Below, piece by piece: positions 1 to 8,832 of a stretch of DNA of 17,274 nt. Location: NCBI GenBank assembly GCA_947380285.1, contig CANCQD010000045.1, forward strand, positions 1 to 17,274, written 5' to 3'. Within the stretch, counting starts at the first letter, position 1; each line of letters begins with the position of its first letter. Origin of the DNA: Burkholderiaceae bacterium. GTDB taxonomy: Bacteria > Pseudomonadota > Gammaproteobacteria > Burkholderiales > Burkholderiaceae. The translations under genes and the position numbers were made by a program. The notes under the pieces were generated by a model that saw nothing but the letters and a program-made list of their open reading frames with translations, was not told the origin of the DNA and did not search any database.

Positions 1-34
1 AAAAGAATCAAAACACCAACTTAAGTGAATGTAA

Positions 35-1705
35 ATGGACTTTAAAAAAACAATTCTTTGGGCAGTATTCTCGATGTCGGGTCTCATGCTCTACAACAAT
101 TGGCAGGTTCATGAGGGCAAGCCGTCCTTGTTTGGGGGGGCTCCAGCAAGCACTACAGCGGTTGCTGACAAGGCTACCGCAAGCAATAAAGTGGATGTGC
201 CCACGCAAATATCGGGTGCACCAGTTGTTGCTGCAGCCCCGGCTGTAAGAGGCAGCGCTATTGAAGGCGCAGAAAAATTCACTTTACAAAACGATGTGTT
301 GGTATTGGAAATAAGCGCAAGCGGCGCCAACGTTATTGACGCCAAGTTGTTGAAGTCCTTAACCGCAGAAAATAAACCTGTTGAGTTGTTTCAGTACACA
401 CCGACACATAAATATTTTGCTCGCTCGGGTTTAATTTCTTTAAATAACGACCTTCCAAATCACACAAGCGCATTTACACTAATTCAATCTGGTAAAGATG
501 GTTCAGGTAGACCGTTTGCTGTTTTTGCTAGCGAGCGTAATGGCGTCAAACTTGAAAAAACTTTTATCTTGAGCCCGGGTAGCTACGTGGTTGATGTTGG
601 TCATCGCGTTACTCAAACAAGCAACAATCCTAACCCACTTGTTCTATACACAGAGATTGTGCGCGATGCCTCGCAAGAGCAAAAAATTGGCCCCTTTGAT
701 GGCGCTTTTTCAGCCAGCACCTTTACGGGCCCAGCAGCTTACACAGATAAAGAAAAATTCAATAAGCTGGAATTCACAGCAATAGATAAAAACAAAATCA
801 CCATTCCAACGCAGGTTGCTGCTGGGGAGCCGGCTTGGATTGCAATGGTTCAACATTACTTTGCAAGCGCATGGATACCAGGCGACAGGGTTGCGCGCGA
901 TATTTATGCTGGCAGGATTGATAACAACCTTTACCGAATTGGTATGCAAACACCGCTTGGAGTGGTTGCAGCCGGCTCTACGGTGGTTGAAAAAGCCAAA
1001 TTATTTGTGGGACCACAAGAAGAGCGCGTTTTAGAGACAATTGCCCCTGGATTTGAGCTGCTAAAAGACTATGGCTACTTAACTATCCTAGCTAAGCCTA
1101 TTTTTTGGCTTTTGGACAATATTCATTCTTATGTTGGCAACTGGGGTTGGTCGATTATTTTGTTGACCATCTTAATTAAGCTGGTGTTCTTCCCTCTGTC
1201 TGCTGCTAGCTATAAATCAATGGCGCGCATGAAGGAAGTTCAGCCACGTTTGGTTGCCATGAAAGAGCAGTACAAGGGCGAACCACAAAAACTGAATCAA
1301 GCCATGATGGAGATGTATCGCAAGGAAAAAATTAACCCCTTGGGTGGTTGCTTGCCGGTCGTCATTCAGATCCCCGTATTTATCTCTTTGTATTGGGTTT
1401 TGTTGTCATCAGTGGAGATGCGTGGAGCGCCATGGGTTTTATGGATCCACGATCTTTCGGTGCCCGACCCGTATTACATTTTGCCGGTGATTATGGCTGC
1501 CTCCATGTTTGTGCAAACTAAATTAAACCCAACGCCACCAGATCCAATTCAGGCAAAAGTTATGATGTATATGCCGCTTGTTTTCTCGGTGATGTTCTTC
1601 TTCTTCCCTTCCGGTTTGGTTTTGTATTGGGTTGTAAACAACCTGTTGTCAATTGCACAGCAGTGGCAAATAAACCAAATGTTTGGAAAAAAGCCCGCCA
1701 AGTAA
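35..1705 (+). CDS. yidC: Membrane protein insertase YidC (Oxa1 family)
   Basis: YidC inserts and folds inner-membrane proteins, alone or with SecYEG. The 556-residue length fits the Gram-negative form. Visible in order: an N-terminal membrane anchor (about residues 5-20), an Ala/Thr/Val-rich linker, a large periplasmic P1 domain (about 75-340), then the Oxa1 core from about residue 345 with the remaining membrane segments. The signature NPLGGC sits at 434-439 and PSGLVLYW lies in the last membrane segment. The basic residue of the hydrophilic groove, usually Arg in TM2 (E. coli R366), is Lys382 here. The tail is short and basic (GKKPAK). The ATG is preceded at 6 nt by AAGTGA, a weak Shine-Dalgarno. 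Bases 1-34 probably hold the end or downstream flank of the preceding gene (yidD would be expected) but are too short to call. mnmE follows after 38 bp, the usual order. Confidence 0.97.
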   Translation: MDFKKTILWAVFSMSGLMLYNNWQVHEGKPSLFGGAPASTTAVADKATASNKVDVPTQISGAPVVAAAPAVRGSAIEGAEKFTLQNDVLVLEISASGANVIDAKLLKSLTAENKPVELFQYTPTHKYFARSGLISLNNDLPNHTSAFTLIQSGKDGSGRPFAVFASERNGVKLEKTFILSPGSYVVDVGHRVTQTSNNPNPLVLYTEIVRDASQEQKIGPFDGAFSASTFTGPAAYTDKEKFNKLEFTAIDKNKITIPTQVAAGEPAWIAMVQHYFASAWIPGDRVARDIYAGRIDNNLYRIGMQTPLGVVAAGSTVVEKAKLFVGPQEERVLETIAPGFELLKDYGYLTILAKPIFWLLDNIHSYVGNWGWSIILLTILIKLVFFPLSAASYKSMARMKEVQPRLVAMKEQYKGEPQKLNQAMMEMYRKEKINPLGGCLPVVIQIPVFISLYWVLLSSVEMRGAPWVLWIHDLSVPDPYYILPVIMAASMFVQTKLNPTPPDPIQAKVMMYMPLVFSVMFFFFPSGLVLYWVVNNLLSIAQQWQINQMFGKKPAK

Positions 1706-1743
1706 TCGCGCGCCGCAGAAAAGCTTGTAATAGGTAGACAGCA

Positions 1744-3108
1744 ATGATGACGAGAAAATTGCCAATCATTGCTGTCGCAACTGCACCAGGCAAGGCAGGT
1801 GTTGGTGTTGTTCGCATCAGCGGACAAAGTTTGGCCTCCCTTACAAGCGCCCTCTTTCAAAAAAAACTACCCCCAAGACAGGCGAAGCTATTAACGCTTT
1901 GCAACAAGCATGGCGAGGCCATTGATCAGCTCATTGCAATTTATTTTGTTGGGCCGGCCTCCTTTACTGGTGAAGATGTTTTAGAGCTTCAGTGTCATGG
2001 CGGTCCACAACTTCTTGAGTTGGTGATGAGGCGCTGCCTCGAGTTGGGCAAAGATGAGGGCCTTGTCATTGCCGAACCAGGTGAATTCACTCTCCGTGCA
2101 TATTTAAATAATAAGATTGATTTAACCCAGGCAGAGGCGATTGCAGACTTAATTGACGCACAAAGCGAAGCGGCTGTTCGTAGCGCAGCGCGTTCATTGC
2201 AGGGCGCCTTTTCTGATGACATCAATCGTTTAATTGAAGAAATTACTCAACTCAGAATTTTGGTTGAGTCGACCCTGGATTTTCCAGAAGAAGAAATTGA
2301 ATTTCTAGAAAATGCTCAGGCACGTCAACGCCTAATTGCAGTTAAAGAAAAATTACAAACCTTGCGTGCTGGTGCTAAGCAGGGAAAAATTCTGCGAGAC
2401 GGCATTCAGCTGGTGCTTGCTGGTGCGCCCAATGTCGGAAAAAGCTCTTTGCTTAATCGATTGGCGGGTGAAGAGGTGGCAATTGTGACCTCTATTGCGG
2501 GCACAACCCGAGATCGAGTTAAAGAAAGCATCACCATTGATGGTGTACCCATGCACATTATTGATACAGCCGGTCTTCGCGAAACAGTAGATGTTGTAGA
2601 GGCAAAAGGGATCGAAAGATCTTGGGATGCTATACGCTTGGCGGATTTGGTGATTTTTTTAACCGATGCACAGTCGGACGATCAGCAGGATGATCTAAAA
2701 ACTCAGATCTTGAAAGAATTACCCCCTAAATGTGCAGTCCTTGAGGTTGTAAATAAGGCGGACTTGTTGCAGGAGCCATTAAAAACGGCGCCAGGGGAGG
2801 CCTTGCTGATTTCCGCTAAAACTGGGGCTGGAGTTGAGCAGCTTAAGCGGAAGATTTTGGAGCTTGTGGGGTGGGCAGGCCCTCAAGAGGGCGCTATTTT
2901 GGCCCGCAGAAGGCATTTAGACTGTATTGAGCGTGCAGCTGAACATATTGAAAAATCGGAGCAATTTGCGGCAAATGGCAATAATTCGCTTGAATTATTT
3001 GCAGAAGAGCTTTCTTTGGCCCAAAGGCACTTAGGTGAAATTACCGGAAAGCTGCTTCCAGACGACCTTTTAGGCAAAATCTTCAGTCAATTCTGTATTG
3101 GCAAGTAA
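1744..3108 (+). CDS. mnmE: tRNA modification GTPase MnmE (TrmE)
   Basis: MnmE works with MnmG to install the carboxymethylaminomethyl (or aminomethyl) group at C5 of wobble uridine 34 in a subset of tRNAs, using a folate one-carbon unit. The 454-residue protein is full length. It has the N-terminal folate-binding domain (about 1-120), a helical domain, and an inserted GTPase domain with every motif intact: P-loop GAPNVGKS at 227-234, GTTRD at 253-257, DTAG at 274-277 and NKAD at 337-340. It ends in FCIGK, whose Cys451 is the conserved catalytic cysteine of the family. Two adjacent ATGs (1744 and 1747) are possible starts. An AGG at 1732-1734 sits 9 nt before the first, so the first is preferred. 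The gene probably shares the yidC transcript (38-bp gap, no terminator-like structure between them). Confidence 0.97.
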   Translation: MMTRKLPIIAVATAPGKAGVGVVRISGQSLASLTSALFQKKLPPRQAKLLTLCNKHGEAIDQLIAIYFVGPASFTGEDVLELQCHGGPQLLELVMRRCLELGKDEGLVIAEPGEFTLRAYLNNKIDLTQAEAIADLIDAQSEAAVRSAARSLQGAFSDDINRLIEEITQLRILVESTLDFPEEEIEFLENAQARQRLIAVKEKLQTLRAGAKQGKILRDGIQLVLAGAPNVGKSSLLNRLAGEEVAIVTSIAGTTRDRVKESITIDGVPMHIIDTAGLRETVDVVEAKGIERSWDAIRLADLVIFLTDAQSDDQQDDLKTQILKELPPKCAVLEVVNKADLLQEPLKTAPGEALLISAKTGAGVEQLKRKILELVGWAGPQEGAILARRRHLDCIERAAEHIEKSEQFAANGNNSLELFAEELSLAQRHLGEITGKLLPDDLLGKIFSQFCIGK

Positions 3109-3198
3109 AGGGTTTGTGCCCCGTTGGGGTGGCTATAAAAGCCCACCCAAAATGATAAAATCGATGGATTAAAAAATTCAATTTTCATAAGGAAACAT
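3109..3198 (+). promoter_or_regulatory. pckG leader with a dyad symmetry and candidate promoter
   Basis: This 90-bp gap holds an inverted repeat, GGGTGG at 3127-3132 and CCCACC at 3143-3148, with a 10-nt loop. A second, mutually exclusive hairpin (CCCC 3119-3122 with GGGG 3126-3129) shares bases with it. Neither is followed by a T tract, so a rho-independent terminator for mnmE is not well supported. Two -10-like boxes occur: TATAAA at 3134-3139 in the loop, and TAAAAT at 3156-3161, whose -35 position would fall inside the dyad. Neither has a good -35, so the promoter call is tentative. A Shine-Dalgarno (AAGGA, 3189-3193) lies 5 nt before the pckG ATG. Confidence 0.35.
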
Positions 3199-5064
3199 AT
3201 GACTTCAACTACTAACGGCCAGATCAATGTAAATGCGCCAGCTTATGTAAAAAACAAGCGTTTAATTGAGTGGGTTGGCGAAGTTGCTGCCCTCACAAAG
3301 CCTGATGCTATTCGTTGGTGCGATGGATCACAGGCAGAGTATGACGAGCTGTGTGAGTTGTTGGTGAAGGCTGGTGTTTTTAAGCGCCTTAATCCTGCTA
3401 AACGTAAAAATTCATTTCTAGCTTTATCTGATCCGGACGACGTTGCGCGTGTTGAAGACCGCACTTATATTTGTTCTGCAAAACAAGAAGATGCTGGCCC
3501 AACCAATAATTGGGTAAATCCAGCTGAAATGCGTGCAACATTGAATCCATTGTTTGATGGATCAATGCGCGGTAGAACTATGTATGTTGTCCCTTTTTCT
3601 ATGGGTCCGATTGGCTCACCAATCGCACACATTGGTGTTGAGTTGTCTGATAGTCCTTATGTTGCAATCAACATGCGCCTGATGACACGTATGGGTAAAG
3701 CGGTAATTGATCAGCTAGGTACGGATGGTGAGTTTGTTCCATGCATTCATACAGTAGGCAAGCCCTTGAGTCCAGGCGAAAAGGATATGGCTTGGCCAAA
3801 TAACAAAACCAAATATATCGTTCACTATCCAGAAACCCGTGAAATTTGGTCATTTGGTTCTGGTTATGGCGGCAATGCCTTGTTAGGTAAAAAATGTTTT
3901 GCCTTGCGTATTGCTTCTAACATGGGCCGCGAACAAGGATGGCTCGCTGAGCACATGTTGATTTTGGGCGTTACTTCACCCGAAGGAAAGAAATACCACG
4001 TAGCTGCAGCATTCCCATCTGCCTGTGGCAAAACCAACTTCTCAATGATGATTCCTCCGGCAGGATTTGACGGTTGGAAAGTAACAACGATTGGTGACGA
4101 CATTGCATGGATTAAGCCACGCAAAGACCCTGTCACTGGTAAAACTCGCCTGTTTGCGATTAACCCTGAGTCTGGATATTTTGGCGTTGCTCCAGGAACA
4201 AATCGTCAAACAAATCCAAATTGCATTGATTCCCTAAATCAAGACGTTATCTTCACTAACGTTGGTTTAACTGATGATGGTGATGTTTGGTGGGAAGGTC
4301 TGACAGAAACACCGCCAGCGCATTTAATCGACTGGCAGGGTAAGGACTGGACTCCGGCTGATGGTGCTGCAGGTCGTAAAGCCGCTCACGCCAACTCCCG
4401 CTTCACAATGGCTGCCACCAATAACCCAGCTGTTGATCCTAAGTGGGATGATCCAGAAGGCGTTCCGATTGATGCATTCTTGTTTGGCGGTCGCCGTTCA
4501 ACCACTGTGCCTCTCGTTAGCGAAGCGCGTGATTGGGTAGAGGGTGTTTATATGGCCGCAACGATGGGCTCTGAAACAACTGCTGCTATCACTGGGCAGG
4601 TGGGCGTAGTTCGCCGCGATCCATTTGCGATGATTGCTTTTGCTGGCTACAACATGAGCGACTACTTCCAGCATTGGCTCAACATCGGCAAGAAGCTTGA
4701 AGCCGAAGGCGCCGTATTGCCAAAGATCTATTGTGTGAACTGGTTCCGTAAAGGCGACGATGGTAAGTTTGTCTGGCCTGGTTATGGTGAAAATATGCGT
4801 GTTCTTGCTTGGATTTTGGGTCGTGCAGACGGCACAGCAAAAGGCGTTGAAACTGTATTTGGTATTTCACCTGAACATAACGACATAAATTGGAATGGCC
4901 TAGACTTTTCTCTTGAGAAGTTCGAGAGCGTAATTACCGCTAAGGTAGACGACTGGAAAAACGAACTCAAGTTGCATACAGAGTTGTTTGAGCATCTTGG
5001 TGAGCGCCTGCCTAAGGAATTAGCAGAGATGCGTACCAAGATTGAAAAACGCTTAAACGCTTAA
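3199..5064 (+). CDS. pckG: Phosphoenolpyruvate carboxykinase (GTP)
   Basis: This cytoplasmic enzyme converts oxaloacetate and GTP to phosphoenolpyruvate, GDP and CO2, the entry to gluconeogenesis from organic acids. The 621-residue length matches the GTP-type family rather than the shorter ATP type. The nucleotide-binding loop with the reactive cysteine reads FPSACGKTN, with Cys276. The kinase-2 motif GDDIAW carries Asp301. By comparison with the vertebrate enzyme, Lys232, His252 and Asp301 are the expected metal ligands and all are present. The downstream motifs [14 protein letters not shown] and FLFGGRRS are intact. The start is supported by AAGGA 5 nt upstream. It probably has its own promoter in the preceding 90 bp. 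A monocistronic role is likely, although the oxidoreductase gene follows after only 34 bp on the same strand. Confidence 0.97.
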   Translation: MTSTTNGQINVNAPAYVKNKRLIEWVGEVAALTKPDAIRWCDGSQAEYDELCELLVKAGVFKRLNPAKRKNSFLALSDPDDVARVEDRTYICSAKQEDAGPTNNWVNPAEMRATLNPLFDGSMRGRTMYVVPFSMGPIGSPIAHIGVELSDSPYVAINMRLMTRMGKAVIDQLGTDGEFVPCIHTVGKPLSPGEKDMAWPNNKTKYIVHYPETREIWSFGSGYGGNALLGKKCFALRIASNMGREQGWLAEHMLILGVTSPEGKKYHVAAAFPSACGKTNFSMMIPPAGFDGWKVTTIGDDIAWIKPRKDPVTGKTRLFAINPESGYFGVAPGTNRQTNPNCIDSLNQDVIFTNVGLTDDGDVWWEGLTETPPAHLIDWQGKDWTPADGAAGRKAAHANSRFTMAATNNPAVDPKWDDPEGVPIDAFLFGGRRSTTVPLVSEARDWVEGVYMAATMGSETTAAITGQVGVVRRDPFAMIAFAGYNMSDYFQHWLNIGKKLEAEGAVLPKIYCVNWFRKGDDGKFVWPGYGENMRVLAWILGRADGTAKGVETVFGISPEHNDINWNGLDFSLEKFESVITAKVDDWKNELKLHTELFEHLGERLPKELAEMRTKIEKRLNA

Positions 5065-5098
5065 GTTTTTAGTAACACCTATATCTAGATTTATTTAA

Positions 5099-6328
5099 AT
5101 GACCAAACCCCAACACCATGAAATCGTGGTGATTGGGGCTGGCATTTGTGGGGCAACCATTGCAAATGAGTTGCTCTTACGTGGCAAAGCCGTATGCATT
5201 GTTGATGCCGCATCATCCCCAGCTACCGCCTGTTCAAGCCACGCTTATGCCATTGCACATCCGCATATTGGCAAGGGCTCACCCCGTTTATTGCGCCTAA
5301 CTCGCATTGCATTCTTGCTTGCAGAAGCGCGCTGGAAAAATATTTGGCAACAACATGGGATTTTTCAGCCAAACAAAAAAGATAAAAATGTTGATCACAC
5401 CCAAACGGTGGCGCATCTCCTTTCCTTGGGTCTTGACCGAGATATGGCCATTGCTATGGATTCCCAAGAGGCTGCTAGGGTTTGTGGAATTGATCAAGGC
5501 GGAGTTTGGCTACCGCGCGCGGCCGGCTTAAATTTATTTGAAACAAGCAAGCAGCTGCTACAACATCAAGAGCGCCTAACCTGCCTTTGGAATGTGCGGG
5601 TTAATCGTCTGGAGGCAGCTGAAAATAAATGGCATTTATTGGATGCAGAAAATCAATTAATCACCTCGGCCGACAAGGTGGTTATTGCTTGTGCTATGGG
5701 GGCTAAGCCATTAATGGCTACCGTTGGTATCCGTTTGCCTTTAAAGCCTGTGCGCGGGCAGTTGAGCATTTTTTCGATTGAAGAAAATGATCCTTGGGTT
5801 CAAAAATTACCCAGTGTGGGCATCTCTGGAGATGGCTATTGTCTGCCTGCCGATCTACTCGAAGACGGTAGTTATCAATGGATTGTGGGCTCAAGCTTTG
5901 ATGAAGGCGAGGATGATCTTGCTCCAAGAGAAACGAGCGATGACTTTAATCGCGAACAAGCGAGAGGTTTGGTGAATTATCCAGAAGGTGATCTTCGCGC
6001 ATTAAAAAAAGCAGGTGAATTTGTTGGTGTGCGCTGCGTCGCTGGAGATCGTCTACCAATCATCGGCGCCCTCACTCGGCGCCCAGGAATATTTTTAGCT
6101 ACCGCCCTAGGGTCGAGAGGAATTTTGTGGTCCGCTCTGGCGGCCAAGCTAATTAGTGCTCAGCTGCTAGAGGATGATTTTGCCTTGCTTGCGCGCTTAG
6201 GTTTTGCTGCAGACTTAGTTGCAGCGCTTGCACCAGAGCGTTTCTTTGCCGGAGCGGCGCCTTCGGCTTTAGGGGCTTTGGCTTCAAATTCAAAACCAAT
6301 TTTACCCGCTGAATCTAAGGCTAAATAA
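5099..6328 (+). CDS. MnmC-like FAD oxidoreductase (C-terminal half of MnmC only)
   Basis: This is a FAD-dependent DAO-family oxidoreductase of 409 residues. The dinucleotide-binding GAGICG lies at 13-18 with the ribose-binding acidic residue Asp36. The C-terminal GDRLPIIG (316-323) and ALGSRG (336-341) are hallmarks of the MnmC oxidase domain. In E. coli the bifunctional MnmC removes the carboxymethyl group from cmnm5(s2)U34 with this domain, then methylates the product with an N-terminal domain. That methyltransferase half is absent here. Family similarity seems to end near Phe382 (about base 6244); the last 26 residues are an Ala/Ser/Pro/Lys-rich tail. No Shine-Dalgarno precedes the ATG, and the 34-bp gap after pckG is AT-rich. 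The last 169 bp are antisense to the 3' end of topB. Another glycine-oxidase-like function is possible, but the MnmC assignment fits best and matches the nearby mnmE. Confidence 0.75.
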   Translation: MTKPQHHEIVVIGAGICGATIANELLLRGKAVCIVDAASSPATACSSHAYAIAHPHIGKGSPRLLRLTRIAFLLAEARWKNIWQQHGIFQPNKKDKNVDHTQTVAHLLSLGLDRDMAIAMDSQEAARVCGIDQGGVWLPRAAGLNLFETSKQLLQHQERLTCLWNVRVNRLEAAENKWHLLDAENQLITSADKVVIACAMGAKPLMATVGIRLPLKPVRGQLSIFSIEENDPWVQKLPSVGISGDGYCLPADLLEDGSYQWIVGSSFDEGEDDLAPRETSDDFNREQARGLVNYPEGDLRALKKAGEFVGVRCVAGDRLPIIGALTRRPGIFLATALGSRGILWSALAAKLISAQLLEDDFALLARLGFAADLVAALAPERFFAGAAPSALGALASNSKPILPAESKAK

Positions 6329-8832
6329 GCCTTAAAGCCACGCCCAGTGCGGTTCGACTTAAAGTTGGCTAGCAGATCTGTCTTGCCTTCTTTTAATAAT
6401 TTTTGAACTTGCTCAGCTGAAACTTCCTGCTGCAAGACCACTTTCCCAGTTTTGAAATCACATGATTTGCTAGGGCCGGTATTGTTCTCACAAACGTAAC
6501 GCATGCCGTCTTCATATACTGCACCAGAGCATTTTGGACAAACACCTAACGCCATACGACCTGTGAAATCGACCGCTTCAGTCTCATCATCTTGTGTGTT
6601 TCCAAAATCAAACTCTAGCTTGAAGCCTGCGTTTGGATAGTCTTTATCGTCCTCTGGAATTTCACTCAACTTAATAATGGCTGCAAAAGGGCGCCCCATT
6701 TTGCTACGGAAGCCTTGTAAAGGCCCGATCGTTTTTTCGCGTAATAGCTCTTCAACTTCAGGGTATTCAAATGCGCGTCCACCAGGGGTTTTGCTAATGG
6801 TGAAGCCACACTTTTCACAAGCAAAACGGCGATAGTTTTCTTTTACCGGACCCTTACAGTGTGGGCACGGCGTGGTCATTGTGGCATAGTCACCCGGAAT
6901 GGTATCGCTGTCATATTCTTTCGCACGCTTGACGATGCGCTGGGTCATCTGTGCGATCTCTTGCATGAAGGTGTCGCGATTCATTTTGCCTTGCTCGATG
7001 AGAGAAAGTTTGTTCTCCCAGCTGCCGGTCAAATCAGGGCGAGTTAACTCCTCTACATCCAAGCCTCGCAATAAGGTCATCAGCTGAAAAGCTTTTGCCG
7101 TTGGAATAAGCTCACGGGCTTCGCGCACCATATATTTTTCAGCGAGCAGCCCTTCAATGATGGCAGCACGTGTAGCTGGCGTACCCAAGCCTTTTTCGGC
7201 CATGGCCTCACGCATGTCATCATCATCAACCCATTTGCCAGCGCTTTCCATAGCAGAGAGCAGGGTGGCCTCTGTATAGCGTGCGGGTGGCTTGGTCTTC
7301 AATGGTATGGCTGCAATAGATTCAGTTTGTACTGACTCGCCTTCTTGGACCGGAACCAACTCATCATCGGCTTGATTAGACTTGCCGTATACGGTTAACC
7401 AGCCAGGATTTACAAGAACGCGCCCTTCAGTTTTGAAGTGGTGTCCAGATGCCTCTGTAATGCGGGTGGTGACACGGAACTCTGCAGCGGGATAAAACAC
7501 TGCTAAGAAGCGACGCACAACCAAGTCGTAGAGTTTGGCTTCGGGCTCACTTAGGGTCTTGGGCGTCTCTAATGTTGGAATAATCGCAAAGTGATCAGAT
7601 ATTTTGGAGTTATCAAAAATCCGTTTGTTTGGCTTTACCCAGCCATAACCGGCTTTCGATTTTGGATCTTTTGGATCACCTTGCAGAATTTGCTTAGCGA
7701 AGGCACGATAGTCTAGCGAATGTTCGGCAAGATTCTCCATGGTTTGCTTGACGGTGTCGAGATAGTCCTCGGGAAGAGCTTTTGCATCGGTACGCGGATA
7801 CGTTAATACTTTATGGCGCTCATATAAAGCTTGTGCAAGACCCAATGTATTTTTTGCAGAGAAACCAAAGCGCGCATTTGCCTCTCGTTGCAAACTAGTT
7901 AAATCAAATAATTGAGGAGCAAGCTGCGTAGCGGGCTTAGCTTCTTCAGTGACATTTGCTTTTTTGCCACGACATGCGGCAACAATGCTCTGTGCTGCAG
8001 CTTCGCTCCACAGGCGGTTCTCACGTGCGTCGGGTTCAGCGACATCTTTTTTAAATTTCGGATCAAACCAGCGGCCTTCATAGATGCCGGCGGCGGCGAT
8101 AAATTCCGCTTTTACCTCCCAATAATCTTTGGAGATGAACTTACGAATCAACTCTTCACGCTCTACCACAATAGAAAGGGTTGGAGTCTGCACGCGGCCT
8201 ACTGTCGTTAAGAAGAATCCACCACTTTTGCTATTAAAAGCAGTCATCGCACGCGTGCCATTGATGCCAACCAACCAATCTGCTTCTGAGCGGCAACGGG
8301 CGGCATCAGCCAGGGGCTTCATATCTTCATCGGTGCGCAAGTTCGTAAAGCCTTCACGAATTGCGGCAGGCGTCATAGATTGCAGCCATAAGCGTTGAAT
8401 AGATTGAGATGCTTTGGCATGTTGTGCAATTAAGCGGAAAATTAATTCACCTTCACGTCCCGCGTCACAGGCATTAATGAGCGCGGTGACGTCTTTTCGC
8501 TTAATGAGTTTTTGTAATACCTTAAGGCGCGACTCTGTTTTAGCAATAGGACGCAAATCAAAATAAGGGGGTACTACCGGCAAATTAGCAAAAGACCATT
8601 TGCCTCGCTTCACGTCAAATTCTTCTGGAGCGGCGATTTCCAATAAATGACCCACTGCAGAAGAGATTAAGAAATCCTCGCTCTCAAAATAATCTTCATA
8701 TTTTGTAAAGCCGCCTAAGGCTTTGGCAATGTCATTAGCAACAGAGGGCTTTTCTGCAATGATGAGCGCCTTTGGATGATTGCCGACTATAGTCTTTGAG
8801 CCGCTTTTTTTGGTAGTTGCTTTAGTTGCCAC
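6160..8832 (-). CDS. topB: DNA topoisomerase III (type IA)
   Basis: Type IA topoisomerase of 890 residues that passes single strands through a transient 5'-phosphotyrosine break, acting mainly in decatenation and recombination intermediates. The Toprim domain begins at ALIIAEKPS (Glu27) and carries DAGREGE at 123-129; the usual second acidic residue of DxD is Gly125, a variant I recall from other TopB-like enzymes. The catalytic tyrosine is Tyr345 in LTYPRTDA. Two zinc-binding clusters follow the core: Cys656/659/672/675 and Cys765/768/781/791. The conserved C-terminal repeat ends near residue 850. The final 40 residues (851-890) are a basic Ala/Lys/Ser-rich tail ending in five serines. The start is GTG at 8832 with a weak TTAGG about 8 nt upstream; no better in-frame start exists before the Toprim strand. 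It is downstream of dprA on the same strand, and its 3' end overlaps the convergent oxidoreductase gene. Confidence 0.93.
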   Translation of the reverse strand: MATKATTKKSGSKTIVGNHPKALIIAEKPSVANDIAKALGGFTKYEDYFESEDFLISSAVGHLLEIAAPEEFDVKRGKWSFANLPVVPPYFDLRPIAKTESRLKVLQKLIKRKDVTALINACDAGREGELIFRLIAQHAKASQSIQRLWLQSMTPAAIREGFTNLRTDEDMKPLADAARCRSEADWLVGINGTRAMTAFNSKSGGFFLTTVGRVQTPTLSIVVEREELIRKFISKDYWEVKAEFIAAAGIYEGRWFDPKFKKDVAEPDARENRLWSEAAAQSIVAACRGKKANVTEEAKPATQLAPQLFDLTSLQREANARFGFSAKNTLGLAQALYERHKVLTYPRTDAKALPEDYLDTVKQTMENLAEHSLDYRAFAKQILQGDPKDPKSKAGYGWVKPNKRIFDNSKISDHFAIIPTLETPKTLSEPEAKLYDLVVRRFLAVFYPAAEFRVTTRITEASGHHFKTEGRVLVNPGWLTVYGKSNQADDELVPVQEGESVQTESIAAIPLKTKPPARYTEATLLSAMESAGKWVDDDDMREAMAEKGLGTPATRAAIIEGLLAEKYMVREARELIPTAKAFQLMTLLRGLDVEELTRPDLTGSWENKLSLIEQGKMNRDTFMQEIAQMTQRIVKRAKEYDSDTIPGDYATMTTPCPHCKGPVKENYRRFACEKCGFTISKTPGGRAFEYPEVEELLREKTIGPLQGFRSKMGRPFAAIIKLSEIPEDDKDYPNAGFKLEFDFGNTQDDETEAVDFTGRMALGVCPKCSGAVYEDGMRYVCENNTGPSKSCDFKTGKVVLQQEVSAEQVQKLLKEGKTDLLANFKSNRTGRGFKAYLALDSAGKIGFEFEAKAPKAEGAAPAKKRSGASAATKSAAKPKRASKAKSSSSS

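Noticed and set aside
1..34. Possible 3' end of an upstream gene (yidD expected)
   Set aside because: Two frames close at 22-24 and 26-28, but too few codons are visible to assign any product.
1549..1860. 103-codon open frame on the minus strand across the yidC/mnmE junction
   Set aside because: It is antisense to two well-supported genes and its translation resembles no family; a shadow frame.
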